Origin: an uncultured Clostridia bacterium
GTDB lineage: Bacteria > Bacillota > Clostridia > Christensenellales > Borkfalkiaceae
Assembly: GCA_947624965.1 (NCBI GenBank)
Contig: CANQMN010000012.1
Coordinates: 1-61,355 of the forward strand
Length of the DNA stretch: 61,355 nucleotides
Direction: 5' to 3'
This document shows, one piece after another, positions 49,411 to 58,952 of this stretch (positions within the stretch are counted from its first letter, which is position 1; every line of letters starts with the position of its first letter). The notes beneath the pieces are model-generated. The model had not been told where the DNA came from. It did not search any database and saw only the letters and a program-made list of their open reading frames with translations. The position numbers and the translations under genes are program-made.

Positions 49411-50325
49411 TTAACGTTCGGCTCCCCCGCGTCCGCGCCTGTGCGGGAGGAACAGGAGCACGTACAGGGCGATGAACGCGGCGGCGAAGAAGGCGAGCAC
49501 CAGATAGCATGTCCATTCGGGCACGGCGCTGCCGAAGAAGTCGAGCGAGCAGTCGAACCCCTCTTTGAGCGCCGCCGCGAATTGCTCGGGCACGCCCTCA
49601 CGGGCGATCGCCTCGATGGCGCCGCCCATGAGGTGCTCGTGCAAAAGCCCCGTTCCGTATGTTCCGGGGAGGCACATGACGATGCCTTTGAGCCATGCCG
49701 CCATGTTCGCAAGCGGCATGTACGCGCCGCACAAAAATCCGTACGCCGAGGAGACGGTCGCCTGCACGGCGGCGATGCCGCCCTGCGAATTCAAAAAGCG
49801 GCAGATGACGGACGAGAGCCCCGTTCCGAACAGCACAAGAAGAGCGACGTCCGCGATCGTGAGGAACACGTCCCCCGCCGAAAGGTGCCACCCCGCGATC
49901 GCCATGTAGACGAACCCCGCGCCGAGTGCGATGAAGCAGACGCACGCCGTCACCAAATAGGTGGAAATAAAGTAGGAGAGCGACAGGATATGGCGTTTGA
50001 GGGGCGAGACGTACAGATCGTTCACCGCGCCCGTCACCTTGTCCTGCACCATGATGAGGTTGGCGGTGAAGGCGATGGTGACCGCGCACACGGCGAGGAG
50101 CGACGAGACGAGCCACCCGCTCGCGATGCTCTCCACGAGCCCGCCCGAGAGCGAGAACCCTCCCTCCTCCACCACCGAGCGGATGCTGTCGCGGTACACG
50201 TTCCCCAAGAAGGCGAGAAAGAGGAAGAGGAGAATGAGCGGCGCGAGCAGCGAGGGAAGAAGCACCCCTTTGTCCTTGAAAAACAACTTACAATTTCTTG
50301 CGACCAAATAGCGTAGCGTCGTCAT
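49411..50325 (-). CDS. ABC-2 type transporter permease
   Basis: 304 codons from the ATG at 50325, overlapping the ATPase stop as ATGA. Six hydrophobic segments are arranged as in ABC-2 permeases: LLPSLLAPLILLFLFLAFL at the start, an extracellular loop, then four more before the C-terminal EWTCYLVLAFFAAAFIALYV. ABC-2 systems usually export drugs, lipids or polysaccharides. The substrate is not shown by the sequence. It works with the ATPase encoded upstream. Confidence 0.88.
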   Translation of the reverse strand: MTTLRYLVARNCKLFFKDKGVLLPSLLAPLILLFLFLAFLGNVYRDSIRSVVEEGGFSLSGGLVESIASGWLVSSLLAVCAVTIAFTANLIMVQDKVTGAVNDLYVSPLKRHILSLSYFISTYLVTACVCFIALGAGFVYMAIAGWHLSAGDVFLTIADVALLVLFGTGLSSVICRFLNSQGGIAAVQATVSSAYGFLCGAYMPLANMAAWLKGIVMCLPGTYGTGLLHEHLMGGAIEAIAREGVPEQFAAALKEGFDCSLDFFGSAVPEWTCYLVLAFFAAAFIALYVLLFLPHRRGRGGAER

Positions 50326-51227
50326 ACCGTCTCTCCTATCTTCTTGCCCGTTACGGCGAGGAACACGTCGTCCATGCCGCCCTTCGTTACTTCGTAGTCG
50401 GTGAAGAGGGCGGGATACTTTAAGATGAGCGCCGTCGCCTCGGCGGTGTCTTTCACGGCGATGCGGAACGCCGCCCCCGCCTTCTCGTAAACGAGCCCGA
50501 CCTTTTTCAGTTCCCCCTCGTCGAGCCCGTAGAGGGTGATGAAGTCGCCCGTATATTGGTTTTTGAGGGAGAGCGGCGTGCCCTCGGCGAGCACCTTCCC
50601 CCCGTCGAGAATGACGACGCGGTCGGCGTCCGCCGCCTCCTCCATGTAGTGCGTCGTCAAAAAGACGGTGAGCCCGCGCGCCTTGCGGAGCGCGTGCACC
50701 ACGCTCCACACCTGTTTCCGCGTCTGCGGGTCCAGCCCCGTCGTCGGTTCGTCCAAGATGAGAATTTTGGGGTCGTGCACGAGGGCGCGCGCGATGTCCA
50801 CGCGCCGCCGCTGCCCGCCCGAAAGTTTGCCCACGGGTCGCTTCAAAAAGCCGCCCAAATCGAACAGCTCGCACAGCGTTTGCAGTTTTTCATCGAATTT
50901 CGCCCCCGTGATACCGTACAGCGCGGCGCGGTATTTGAGGTTGTCCCGCACGGAGAGCGCTCTGTCGAGCACGCACTCCTGAAACACCACGCCGAGATTA
51001 TGCTTCGCCTCGTCGAGATGCCCGTCGATGTCGAGCCCCGCAATTTTGACCTCTCCCCCGTCGCGCGGGATCTGCCCGCACAGCACGGAGATGGTCGTGC
51101 TCTTGCCCGCGCCGTTCACGCCGAGAAAGGCGAAGAACTGCCCCTCCTCGACGGAAAACGACACGTCGTCCACGGCTTTTACGTCGCCGTAATACTTTTT
51201 CAGATGTGAAATTTCAATTGCGTTCAT
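50322..51227 (-). CDS. ABC transporter ATP-binding protein
   Basis: 301 codons. Walker A GVNGAGKSTT, Q-loop FQECVLDRAL, signature LSGGQRRRVDIARAL, Walker B ILILDEPTTGLD, and the switch histidine in LTTHYMEEA are all intact. A C-terminal extension of about 70 residues follows, as in DrrA/antibiotic or lipid exporters. Upstream lies the small membrane gene at 51237, nine bases away, so the three may be one operon. Confidence 0.95.
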   Translation of the reverse strand: MNAIEISHLKKYYGDVKAVDDVSFSVEEGQFFAFLGVNGAGKSTTISVLCGQIPRDGGEVKIAGLDIDGHLDEAKHNLGVVFQECVLDRALSVRDNLKYRAALYGITGAKFDEKLQTLCELFDLGGFLKRPVGKLSGGQRRRVDIARALVHDPKILILDEPTTGLDPQTRKQVWSVVHALRKARGLTVFLTTHYMEEAADADRVVILDGGKVLAEGTPLSLKNQYTGDFITLYGLDEGELKKVGLVYEKAGAAFRIAVKDTAEATALILKYPALFTDYEVTKGGMDDVFLAVTGKKIGETV

Positions 51228-51236
51228 AAAAACTCC

Positions 51237-51665
51237 TCACAGCATCGCAAACCCGTAACCCACAAGGGGCGAAAGAAAAATGATGAGATAGATCAAAGTG
51301 ATATGGGGTTGATATTCGATATAAAACTGCCGAAATGTGAGCCGCCACGGGTGCGGGATCAAAACCCAGCCCACAAGGTCGAACACAATGCAGATCCCCG
51401 CCCATACGGCGCCCGCGATCAACGCCTCAATAGCGGTCGGTGCGGCGAGCCCTCGCATATAGAGCCAACCAAAGAGCGGAAACAGCACGATGTTATAGAG
51501 CGGATGCCACGGCTTGGTCGCCTCATAGCCCTCGCCCATCGAATGACCGTCCATCGGCTTCATGTGCAATACCTTGATATTGAACACGCAGTGCGCGATC
51601 CCCACGCATGTTACGCAAACATAACACACCCAAAACCACAACATACTCATTCCGAAATTCTGCAT
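51237..51665 (-). CDS. Small four-helix membrane protein
   Basis: 142 codons from the ATG at 51665 (AGGGGAAACT upstream); the frame is open to 51743 but lacks a ribosome site there. Four hydrophobic segments: SMLWFWVCYVCVTCVGIAHC, YNIVLFPLFGWLYM, ALIAGAVWAGICIVFDLVGW and ITLIYLIIFLSPLVGYGF, with the loop HPWRLTFRQFYIEYQPH between the last two. I do not recognise a family. It is upstream of the ABC genes and may be an accessory subunit. Confidence 0.65.
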   Translation of the reverse strand: MQNFGMSMLWFWVCYVCVTCVGIAHCVFNIKVLHMKPMDGHSMGEGYEATKPWHPLYNIVLFPLFGWLYMRGLAAPTAIEALIAGAVWAGICIVFDLVGWVLIPHPWRLTFRQFYIEYQPHITLIYLIIFLSPLVGYGFAML

Positions 51666-51754
51666 AGTTTCCCCTAATCGTCTCTCTCCGTCTGCTGTTC
51701 TCATCTGCGTCAATGCGCCATTCCGCCCCGCACACACCGCCACATATATCCCTC

Positions 51755-51809
51755 ATTCACTCGCCTTCTGCCCGCCGCGCATAGCGCGGCGGGCAGAAGG
51801 CGAGTGAAT
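51755..51809. repeat. 26-bp perfect inverted repeat with 3-base loop
   Basis: Arms 51755-51780 and 51784-51809 are fully complementary, GC-rich in the centre (CTTCTGCCCGCCGCGC), loop ATA. It lies between the TetR gene and the small membrane protein on the minus strand. There is no T-tract, so it is either a rho-independent-like stop without U-run or a palindromic repeat. Confidence 0.7.
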
Positions 51810-51825
51810 CTTTCCCTATCTTCCC

Positions 51826-52398
51826 CTACTTCATTTTCTCCCAAAAGCGTTCCCGTTCGGGGAAATAGTACCCGTATAGCGCAAAAAATTCCCGCGAGAA
51901 CGCGTCCTCGATCTCCTTTTCCGTGAGCGCGCCGCTGTCGCCGTATACGGTGAGCGCCAGCCCGAAGGAGAACACCGCCATGTCGGCGTGAAAGGCGCGC
52001 GCCGTCGCCTCGGACATGCGGTACTCTGCCGTCATCTCGCGCACGATGTCCTCAAAGAAGGGGTCGGCAATGGGCTTCCCCCCGAGGAAGAGAAAGCGGA
52101 ACAGCCCCTTTTCATCGCGCGCAAACCGCACGAACCCCATGCCGTACGAGCGGTACCTGCTCGGTCCCCCTCTTTCGAGATATCCGTCGATGTGCGCGCG
52201 GTAGCCCGCCTTCGCCGCTTCCGAGAGGGCGACGCGGAGCGCTTCCATGTTCTCGAAACGGGAATAGACGGGCTGCGTGGAACAGCCGAGCCGCCGCGCG
52301 ACGGCGCGGGCGTTCAACCCATCCTCGCCGCACTCCCGCACGATCTCCGCCGCCGCGCCGAGGATCGCTTCCGCCGTTATATTCTTTGTCCTTACCAT
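51826..52398 (-). CDS. TetR/AcrR family transcriptional repressor
   Basis: 190 codons from the ATG at 52398 (AGGAGCGAAG directly upstream). The HTH is AEAILGAAAEIVRECGEDGL then ARAVARRLGCSTQPVYSRFE (residues 8-50). The C-terminal ligand domain begins near residue 80 (TetR_C_33-like pattern with YGMGFVRFARDE). A 32-bp palindrome covers the DNA between its -10 box and ribosome site, so autorepression is nearly certain. The ABC-2 transporter genes are plausible further targets. Confidence 0.9.
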   Translation of the reverse strand: MVRTKNITAEAILGAAAEIVRECGEDGLNARAVARRLGCSTQPVYSRFENMEALRVALSEAAKAGYRAHIDGYLERGGPSRYRSYGMGFVRFARDEKGLFRFLFLGGKPIADPFFEDIVREMTAEYRMSEATARAFHADMAVFSFGLALTVYGDSGALTEKEIEDAFSREFFALYGYYFPERERFWEKMK

Positions 52399-52410
52399 CT
52401 TCGCTCCTAA

Positions 52411-52442
52411 AAATAACAACCGTTATATAACGGTTGTTATTT
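52411..52442. promoter_or_regulatory. 32-bp perfect palindrome: TetR operator
   Basis: Centred between 52426 and 52427, arms AAATAACAACCGTTAT and complement, no loop. It overlaps the -10 box of the TetR promoter by four bases, and the start codon lies 13 bases further. Confidence 0.88.
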
Positions 52443-52467
52443 TATCATATTCCCGTCGGACTGTCAA
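52439..52467 (-). promoter_or_regulatory. Promoter of the TetR gene
   Basis: Perfect TTGACA (52467-52462), 17-base spacer, TAAAAT (52444-52439) on the minus strand. Confidence 0.88.
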
Positions 52468-52484
52468 GCGTTTACGGAAATTTT

Positions 52485-54960
52485 CTACGTAAACTTTACG
52501 ACACGGCAACATGTGTTATAGGACAGGGAAAGCCACGAAAGACAGTAACATTCGCGGATCCCCGCGGTCCCTTTTAACTTCGAATAGATTTGTTCCCCAT
52601 ACTCGATCGCGCGCGGGATATCCCCCGCATCGTATGCGGCCACGATCGACTCTATCAACAACATTTGGTTTTTTCTCGCAACAATGTCGTATGACCAAAG
52701 TGATCTGTCGTCCGCCTTAATGATTTTTCCGTACAATGACAGAGCTTCGTCCATCTTGCCCTCGGAGGGCAGCATGCGCGCGAACACAAGGTCTCTGAGA
52801 ACGGTCAGCTTTCCGCTTAAGGCGACCTCGGTCAGCTTTCTCATACGCTCCGCACCCTCTTTTAAGTTGTTGAAGTGATCGTTCCATATCAATCCTCCCA
52901 ACGCCTTGATGGAATAAACCGGGTCCTCTTTGGTCAAAGCATACAATTTTTCTCGAAGACGACTACGGAAAGTTCCCGTTCGCCTTTGTAATCGCACACT
53001 GTGCCAAGCATAAAGAGACTTTCAAAATAATTTTCTGTCTTTTCGCAATTTTCGATCTCGGACAAATGTGTGTCAATGATCTCGCCACACTACGCAAGAT
53101 CTCCGACGACAAATCTTTCCTTCGCCCTCAGGTATTCGATGCAACCTGCAAGTCGATCGTTTTCGGAACTATTGGAGACGAGAAAATCGAGCCCGTCCAG
53201 CAGTGCCGTCCATTCATAATAGTATTCGGGATTATTTTGAAGTGTCTCTGCCAAGGCAAACGACCGTTCATAAAAAGCGTGATCTTTACTTAATTGTTCA
53301 AGAAGACGTTTTTTACCGCTCTTTTTGACGATACAGACAAAATTGATGCAGTCATAGTCCTTGAGTTCATCAACCTCGTATACTTTCCATAAATACTCTG
53401 CCGCAAGATCGTACCCATCCTCTTCACACACGAAATATCCGGCTGCGAACTCCTCGTTTCTGATCCATTCGGCAGCGAATCGTTGTAAAAACTGACGCAA
53501 AGATTTCCGATTCTATCGATATTTTTTATCAGCACCGTAGAAAAGCGCTCGAGAAACGACAGTAATTGCGGCTGTCTCCAATTAAGTGCCTTCTTCATGA
53601 GTGCAAGCGGAGGATTTTCCAACGCAACGATCAAAGAAAACGCGGAATAAAATTTATCGGCATATTCCTCCGTCGACACAGTTTGTTTGAACCATTTGAA
53701 ATACATATCGGCGATCTTTCCGGGGAGAACACCGACATCCTTAGGATCTATGATACCCGACCGCAAACCGCCTTTGACGACGGTCGCATATAAAAAAGAC
53801 CCATGTGCAGCTTTTGCAACTTCGGATCCGATATCAGCAGCTTCGGGATATATGGGCATAAGCGCCTTCGAGACAAACTCTTTGATGTCGTCAAAGATGT
53901 TAGGATCTTTCGGATCGACTGTAATTCTGTGCACCGCAGACTTTCCGGCAAGGACAGACATATCTTGTCTCATGGCAAACAGAAATCTCAAGTACTTCGG
54001 AAATAAATCGACTTTTTCGTAAAACAAATTGAATAGTTCGTTTTCTCCTCCGTTTGAAAGACTTTCTATTCCGTCCACGAGCACAATCACATTTTCCATA
54101 TGACCGTCTATGAGATTAAAGGGCTCAACGAGAAGATAATCGAATAATTCCGCATCGCTTAAAGAATCGACGGATACGCAGCTCTTATTTAAAAATGTTC
54201 CAGTCGGGTAGCAAAGGAAGGGATCCTGACGGCAAGCTGGAAACTGATTTCTCCTATGGCATCACCTACGGCATTCGTCCTGCTTCTGTCGCAGAATACA
54301 AGCCCTGCAACTTCGTTTTTGTAATGATAATAATTGGTGCAATAGCAACTTTTGCAAAATCCGGGGAACCCGACTAAAAGACAAAGTCTGCGATCATCGC
54401 CCTCAATCCAATCCAACAGTTTTTCATCCAACCAATTGCGTTTTTGAAAATCTTTCCCCAACTCGAACAGCTCACGCGAAAACTTCGGGGAACAATGTAG
54501 CCGATTTTTAATATTCTGAATTTTGTTTTCGTATTCGATATGCTGTGTAAAGCAAACCTTTTCAAGTTCCTCCATCTTCTGCCCGAACCACGCATCGAAC
54601 CGATCCTGCGGGATCTCCCGCCACTCCGAAAGGTCGAAGAATTGTATTCCGGCGATTGTTGGCGGAACCATACGTTCCACGTCCCGTTCTATCTTAACGG
54701 GTCGGATATTCCTGCGGTTACAGCTCAGGGCGATTGCAAGTTCGTCTAAACAAACTCCCGCCTTTCTCAAACCATACGTAGAAAGGAGTGAGAGAACAAA
54801 ATCGCTATTTATGATCGCTTCGGTAATCTTATCTCGCCAATCGTCTCCGGCGGCGATCCCGTCGTAGTCGATCCATATCATGGCCGATCTTCTTAAGATG
54901 TTCGGCTATTTTCCTTGCCTCGGCCTGAAAATCATGACCGTAACTGATAAAAATTCTCAT
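52485..54960 (-). pseudogene. Degraded TIR-STAND NTPase with C-terminal repeats
   Basis: One ancestral gene of about 820 codons can be read across at least four frames. It starts at the ATG at 54960 (GGGGAAG upstream) with a TIR domain (MRIFISYGHD, AEARKIAEHLKKIGHD). A frame change near 54880 leads to WIDYDGIAAGDDWRDKITEA, VLSLLSTYGLRK and CLDELAIAL, then a weak P-loop GFPGFCKS. A second change in a T5 run near 54200 leads to FLNKSCVSVDSLSD, Walker B VIVLVDGIESL and the rest of a STAND core. A third change near 53505 leads to SLRQFLQRFAAEWI. A TAG interrupts at 53093-53091, and a change in an A5 run near 52945 leads to TPR-like helices (ALSLYGKIIKADDRS, AIEYGEQIYSKLKG). Neighbouring genes are intact. 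Confidence 0.8.
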
Positions 54961-55243
54961 AGTATCTTCCCCATCCGTTCTTAGATTGTTCAAAAAAACG
55001 ATCCGTCGACCATATTATACCATACTGCGACCAAGATGCAAGTAAATGGGGGAAAATCCTCCCCCTGTCCCAAAAACATCCTGCGAATTTATAAGAATGA
55101 TTCATGAATTCCATAAAAAATGTTTTACCCGAACCATTGGGTTCAACTAAAGCCACATTGGTTTGGCTGTTTTGGGGATTTTGCCAATTATTAAATGTAT
55201 GAACTGAATAAAAATTGTTCCGTTCAATTTTCTTTATTCTCAT
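54932..55243 (-). pseudogene. N-terminal fragment of an AAA/SMC-like ATPase
   Basis: 103 codons. MRIKKIERNNF followed by NVALVEPNGSGKTFFMEFMN gives the strand and Walker A (EPNGSGKT) with which AAA15/OLD-like ATPases begin. After about residue 55 the similarity stops and the rest looks random, so only the start of a gene survives. Its end overlaps the TIR start at 54960. A minus-strand promoter at 55315-55342 remains upstream, plus a 28-codon frame (55310-55224) that overlaps its start. Confidence 0.55.
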
Positions 55244-55314
55244 CTAATTTCTTAAAGTTCCTTATTTCATCAATGCTTCTTATACCAACGCGGGCTGGGT
55301 CAAATTTCATTTTA

Positions 55315-55342
55315 ATTATAGCATATTTTATACAGTTTTCAA
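55315..55342 (-). promoter_or_regulatory. Promoter upstream of the ATPase fragment
   Basis: TTGAAA (55342-55337), 16-base spacer, TATAAT (55320-55315) on the minus strand. Between 55343 and 55556 I see no gene; 55390-55455 is similar, in inverted orientation, to 59551-59620. Confidence 0.6.
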
Positions 55343-55556
55343 AGGGTATTTATGCCATTTCGACAAAATTTTCCGATGCTTCTACCCAAAAGGCGGGTTT
55401 CCCGCTTGTTGAGGGACGAAAGTATTTTGTGGCACTTTCTTTATCCTGCTTCCCCATTTCGGCAAATTTGCCACAGGTCAAGCAACTCTTTGTGCCATCA
55501 AATTGGTAAGTTTTTACACATTTGATGGGCGAGAGAAAAAATTTTTTCGATTTGAG

Positions 55557-55840
55557 GTTGCATTTGCCGAAAAAATTCCGCCATACCAAAGTGGGAGAAG
55601 AAAATTCGTGTGAACAATTACGCAAAAATGCTCCCCATACCATAGGAGAGGAGATACCAATGCAGAACAAATGACCTGCCGTAGCAGTCGGGAAACGGCG
55701 ACAAAAAGAAAAACTTTTAAGGAGAAATAATGTCATGAACACATCGTAATAACGGAAGCAAAAGACAACCGCAAAAGCGATCCTGTAGTAAGCAAATGGA
55801 AAGCAAAAGTGGGACGATTTTCGGCAAAAGGTGAAGCAGG
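55557..55840 (+). repeat. 284-bp direct repeat, left copy
   Basis: Matches 59277-59560 at a constant offset of 3720 bases at both ends, with scattered substitutions and small balancing indels. Shared blocks include CCATACCAAAGTGGGAG, TGAACAATTACGCA, ATGCTCCCCAT, CATGAACACATCGTAA-like and AAGCAAAAGTG. No intact reading frame. It lies downstream of the TIR-STAND-HD gene; 55841-55936 shows only AT-rich DNA. Confidence 0.85.
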
Positions 55841-55936
55841 GTTAGATATTCTAAGGGACACAAATGCAAAACACAAAACTCAAGCAAACAGCAAGTTTGA
55901 ATTTTATTTGCCTTAATTACTCGTTGTTTTACGAAA

Positions 55937-58849
55937 TCAAATCTCGCCTATTATATCATAATAGGTTTTAAGAAAATGAGCGAACCGTTCATTTTCACAA
56001 ATCAGTTGCTTCAAAATATTTTTACCCAAGTTCGTCTTGATTGTCAACATCTCCTTAACCCAATTTTTTCTTCTTTCTTCGTCGAAATGGTTCGGGAATT
56101 TATCCACATAAACAAGAAACTGAAAAATCGCTTGGATAGTATCGATATCTTTGGCAATTTTTGCGTTTTCCTCTTCGCGAACATACCATGAATTCCACGC
56201 CTCTATATAGGGCGCCATGGAATCGACTTCATTGTAGGTGCCTTTAAGAAAAATGCTCAACATGACGGAATTTTCTTCTTTGTCGTAATCCGGGTAATTT
56301 ACTTTTTCATATTTCGGGATATCTGAAAGTTTTGTTTCCGCCAAATCGTGGATGAGGAGCATATTCAGAATTTTTGATTTATCGTAATTGCGGATTGACG
56401 GCTCTTTGTCGGGTAAATAAACGAGCCCGATGAACCAACAAGCATACATGTGTTCCACGATGCTTTCCGGATGTTCGATCTCTTGCATGACCCAACCCGC
56501 TCGTTTGACTTCAACCGCAGAAAGAAATTGATTGCACAGCGAACGTTTGGGCGAATATTTTCCTGCTCCGTCCGTGAGATAGGTACGGAAATCTTCCATT
56601 GCCATGGAAAAGAAGTTGAGGATAATATTGTCGTCCGACCCCAAACGGTCGATCGCCGCCTCGACCAATTCGATGCACTGATTGATATACGGAATGAGAT
56701 TGAAAGAAATGAGTTTCCTGTCTATCTCGATACGCACTTGTAAAAGGGAAACAATAGTGAATATCTCCAAAAGCAATGCCGAATGCGTACGGTTCGATTT
56801 TAATTGAGTTCCCACCGCATTGCAGAGAATGCGCAAAGTGCGTTCTCCGATGCGGGGATTATCCTCGTAATCCAATGTGTTTTGATTAGGAATATACCGT
56901 TTGTCTCCGTAATACTCCAAATGGAATCCGCGGTTGATTGCATTGCTCAAATCATTTTCGATCAAGCTGTGAATATATTCTTTCAGGACAGCCTTATCGC
57001 CGCAATAGATCAAACTTACCGAAAGCCCGCGCAGAAGGAAGAGGTCTTGTTTATAATCTTCCTGCGGATAAGGTTTATGGTTATATTTGCTGTCGATGAT
57101 GCGGTTTGTAATATGGTTTTTTGTTTCGATATAATTCAGATTGAGAAGTTTTATGGCCTCGGCGCGATAATTTTGATTTTCGATTCTACCGAGGAAAAAA
57201 GACATCTCGCTCTGACCCATGGGACCCAATTCGCTGTAATGTGTCGCAAGATCCAACAGTATCGCTTCGTAGCGCGGAATATTATGGATTCTTGCCGTTA
57301 TAAAACGGGTAATCTCCTTAGGGAAAATCATATTGAAGAACGAAAAATCTTTGTCATTGTCGTACTTGTCGAGATTATTGAAAAAATTGATCGCAATCAA
57401 ACAGTGAAGATAGATTGTTTCGCGGCAGATCAGCCGCATGGCATGAGCGATTGTTTCGTCCGAGAAATTTATTTCCGAGTGTCCGTAAGCGAATTCATAG
57501 ATTTCGGAAGCGCAGTACGAGATAGACTCCTTGTCGCCGTAAAATTCATCCAACAGCGTTTGCTCGGAAATATCCATGATGTTAATGCTCTTCCCGTCGT
57601 AATTTTCGCAAACGAGACGAATGACGTGCTCATCAATCGTAAGCAGTCCGCTTTGATTCAAAATATTGTATGCCTCGTCGGCATTGTATTGGAGCTCTTT
57701 TATCGTCGAAATATATTCGATACATTTATTCCTGTCGTACAGGCTGATGGGCGTAAGATTCAGATTGATATCGTATTTTCCGCGGGATAGTACGGAGCGG
57801 TTCAAGCGGGCGGCATTGTCCGAAAATACCATATTGATACCGAGAATATTGCAAGCTGAACGAAAACGATCAATATATCGTTTGATATCGTAATCAAGTT
57901 GCGGCTCAATTGTGACGATGTTCATGACCCCGTCGACAATAAAAAGCGGTCTGCGCTCGCTCGGTATAGTAACATTGCCGAAGAGCTGTTCTAAATAGAT
58001 ATTACCAGATTGCTTTCGTTTTGCGATCTCTTCACGGATATTGTCGCAGTGCACATAAACGGGTTCGAAATCATGATCATCATAATTTCTCCGCAGATAA
58101 ACGTATAACAGTTGCAAAACATAGCTTTTTTGCGTTCCAGCTTGTCCGGAAACCCGTATAAGATTTTGCGATGTGCTATTTTTGATCGCAAGATAGAGTT
58201 CATGGATAAAGTCGTTGCAATCGGAGCGAATCGCCTCCGTCGCCATACATTTGAGCCTCTTCGTGATCAATTTGCAATGATGCATAAATTCATTGTCATC
58301 GAAAGATACATAATGTTTCAAGTCATTATGAAGGAACGACAAGGAGATGGAGTCGAACGTGACGACCTCTTTGTTTTTCGAGATGTCTTGTACCGAGACT
58401 GCCATATGTAGATTTGCGTCTGCAACAATTAGAGATTCGTATATTTTTTGAAAACCATCCTTTCCGTAAAAGATATTTCTGTTGGCAAAAAGTGTATTGA
58501 ACTCATAGAGATCCTGTACGGTAATTTTTCCGAAGATATATGCCGAAATGATGCAGTTTTTAGACTTAGCACCATTTTTGCGTAAACCGTCAAATTGGCT
58601 TACTTCATCCGCAACCCACTCCGAAAGCATTTCTTTGTCACATGCAACCAGGATTAAATGTCTGCATGTACGAAGCGCATAATTTATCGCACTATAAAAG
58701 TCGCTATCATGATTTGTTTTTTTATAGAGGAAGCTAGATATCCCATTTTTTTCAAGGAATGTCTGCAATTCTTCTGCTTTCGAATAGGAACTCTTTGATT
58801 CGTCCCCTTGCCCTCCATGATACGAAATGAAAACATCCTTTGTTTCCAT
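55937..58849 (-). CDS. TIR-STAND NTPase-HD hydrolase fusion, candidate antiphage protein
   Basis: 970 codons, GGAGG before the ATG, own promoter. Residues 1-145: TIR domain (DVFISYHGGQGD at 5-16; AINYALRTCRHLILV; SEWVADEVSQF at 76-86, whose WVxxE places Glu82 where TIR NADases have their catalytic Glu). Residues 205-420: STAND/NACHT-like core with P-loop GQAGTQKS (235-242) and Walker B PLFIVDG (Asp306). Residues 430-770: helical, no clear repeats. Residues 780-920: HD domain like YfbR/HDDC2 nucleotidases: KRAGWV, ESIVEH (His800), LLIHDLAE (His834-Asp835, Glu838), LSDI, and a late Asp at about 903. Inference: a sensor-gated immune protein with two possible effectors, NAD+ cleavage and (deoxy)nucleotide hydrolysis. 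Flanking repeats suggest it moved as cargo. Confidence 0.82.
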   Translation of the reverse strand: METKDVFISYHGGQGDESKSSYSKAEELQTFLEKNGISSFLYKKTNHDSDFYSAINYALRTCRHLILVACDKEMLSEWVADEVSQFDGLRKNGAKSKNCIISAYIFGKITVQDLYEFNTLFANRNIFYGKDGFQKIYESLIVADANLHMAVSVQDISKNKEVVTFDSISLSFLHNDLKHYVSFDDNEFMHHCKLITKRLKCMATEAIRSDCNDFIHELYLAIKNSTSQNLIRVSGQAGTQKSYVLQLLYVYLRRNYDDHDFEPVYVHCDNIREEIAKRKQSGNIYLEQLFGNVTIPSERRPLFIVDGVMNIVTIEPQLDYDIKRYIDRFRSACNILGINMVFSDNAARLNRSVLSRGKYDINLNLTPISLYDRNKCIEYISTIKELQYNADEAYNILNQSGLLTIDEHVIRLVCENYDGKSINIMDISEQTLLDEFYGDKESISYCASEIYEFAYGHSEINFSDETIAHAMRLICRETIYLHCLIAINFFNNLDKYDNDKDFSFFNMIFPKEITRFITARIHNIPRYEAILLDLATHYSELGPMGQSEMSFFLGRIENQNYRAEAIKLLNLNYIETKNHITNRIIDSKYNHKPYPQEDYKQDLFLLRGLSVSLIYCGDKAVLKEYIHSLIENDLSNAINRGFHLEYYGDKRYIPNQNTLDYEDNPRIGERTLRILCNAVGTQLKSNRTHSALLLEIFTIVSLLQVRIEIDRKLISFNLIPYINQCIELVEAAIDRLGSDDNIILNFFSMAMEDFRTYLTDGAGKYSPKRSLCNQFLSAVEVKRAGWVMQEIEHPESIVEHMYACWFIGLVYLPDKEPSIRNYDKSKILNMLLIHDLAETKLSDIPKYEKVNYPDYDKEENSVMLSIFLKGTYNEVDSMAPYIEAWNSWYVREEENAKIAKDIDTIQAIFQFLVYVDKFPNHFDEERRKNWVKEMLTIKTNLGKNILKQLICENERFAHFLKTYYDIIGEI

Positions 58850-58883
58850 GCTTTGCGACCTCCAATCCGATAGGATATTAATA

Positions 58884-58912
58884 ATTATATCAGAAAATTT
58901 CGATCATGGCAA
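58884..58912 (-). promoter_or_regulatory. Promoter of the TIR-STAND-HD gene
   Basis: TTGCCA (58912-58907), 17-base spacer, TATAAT (58889-58884) on the minus strand, 35 bases before the ATG. Confidence 0.82.
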
Positions 58913-58952
58913 GTTAATTTGCTTTTACGGAATATAATTACATTCAGTACAG

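Noticed and set aside
55350-55742. A 130-codon minus-strand frame across the left direct repeat, with a partly similar frame at 59338-59766
   Set aside because: The resemblance only reflects the 284-bp DNA repeat; the two frames do not share ends, have no ribosome sites, and the repeat carries indels.
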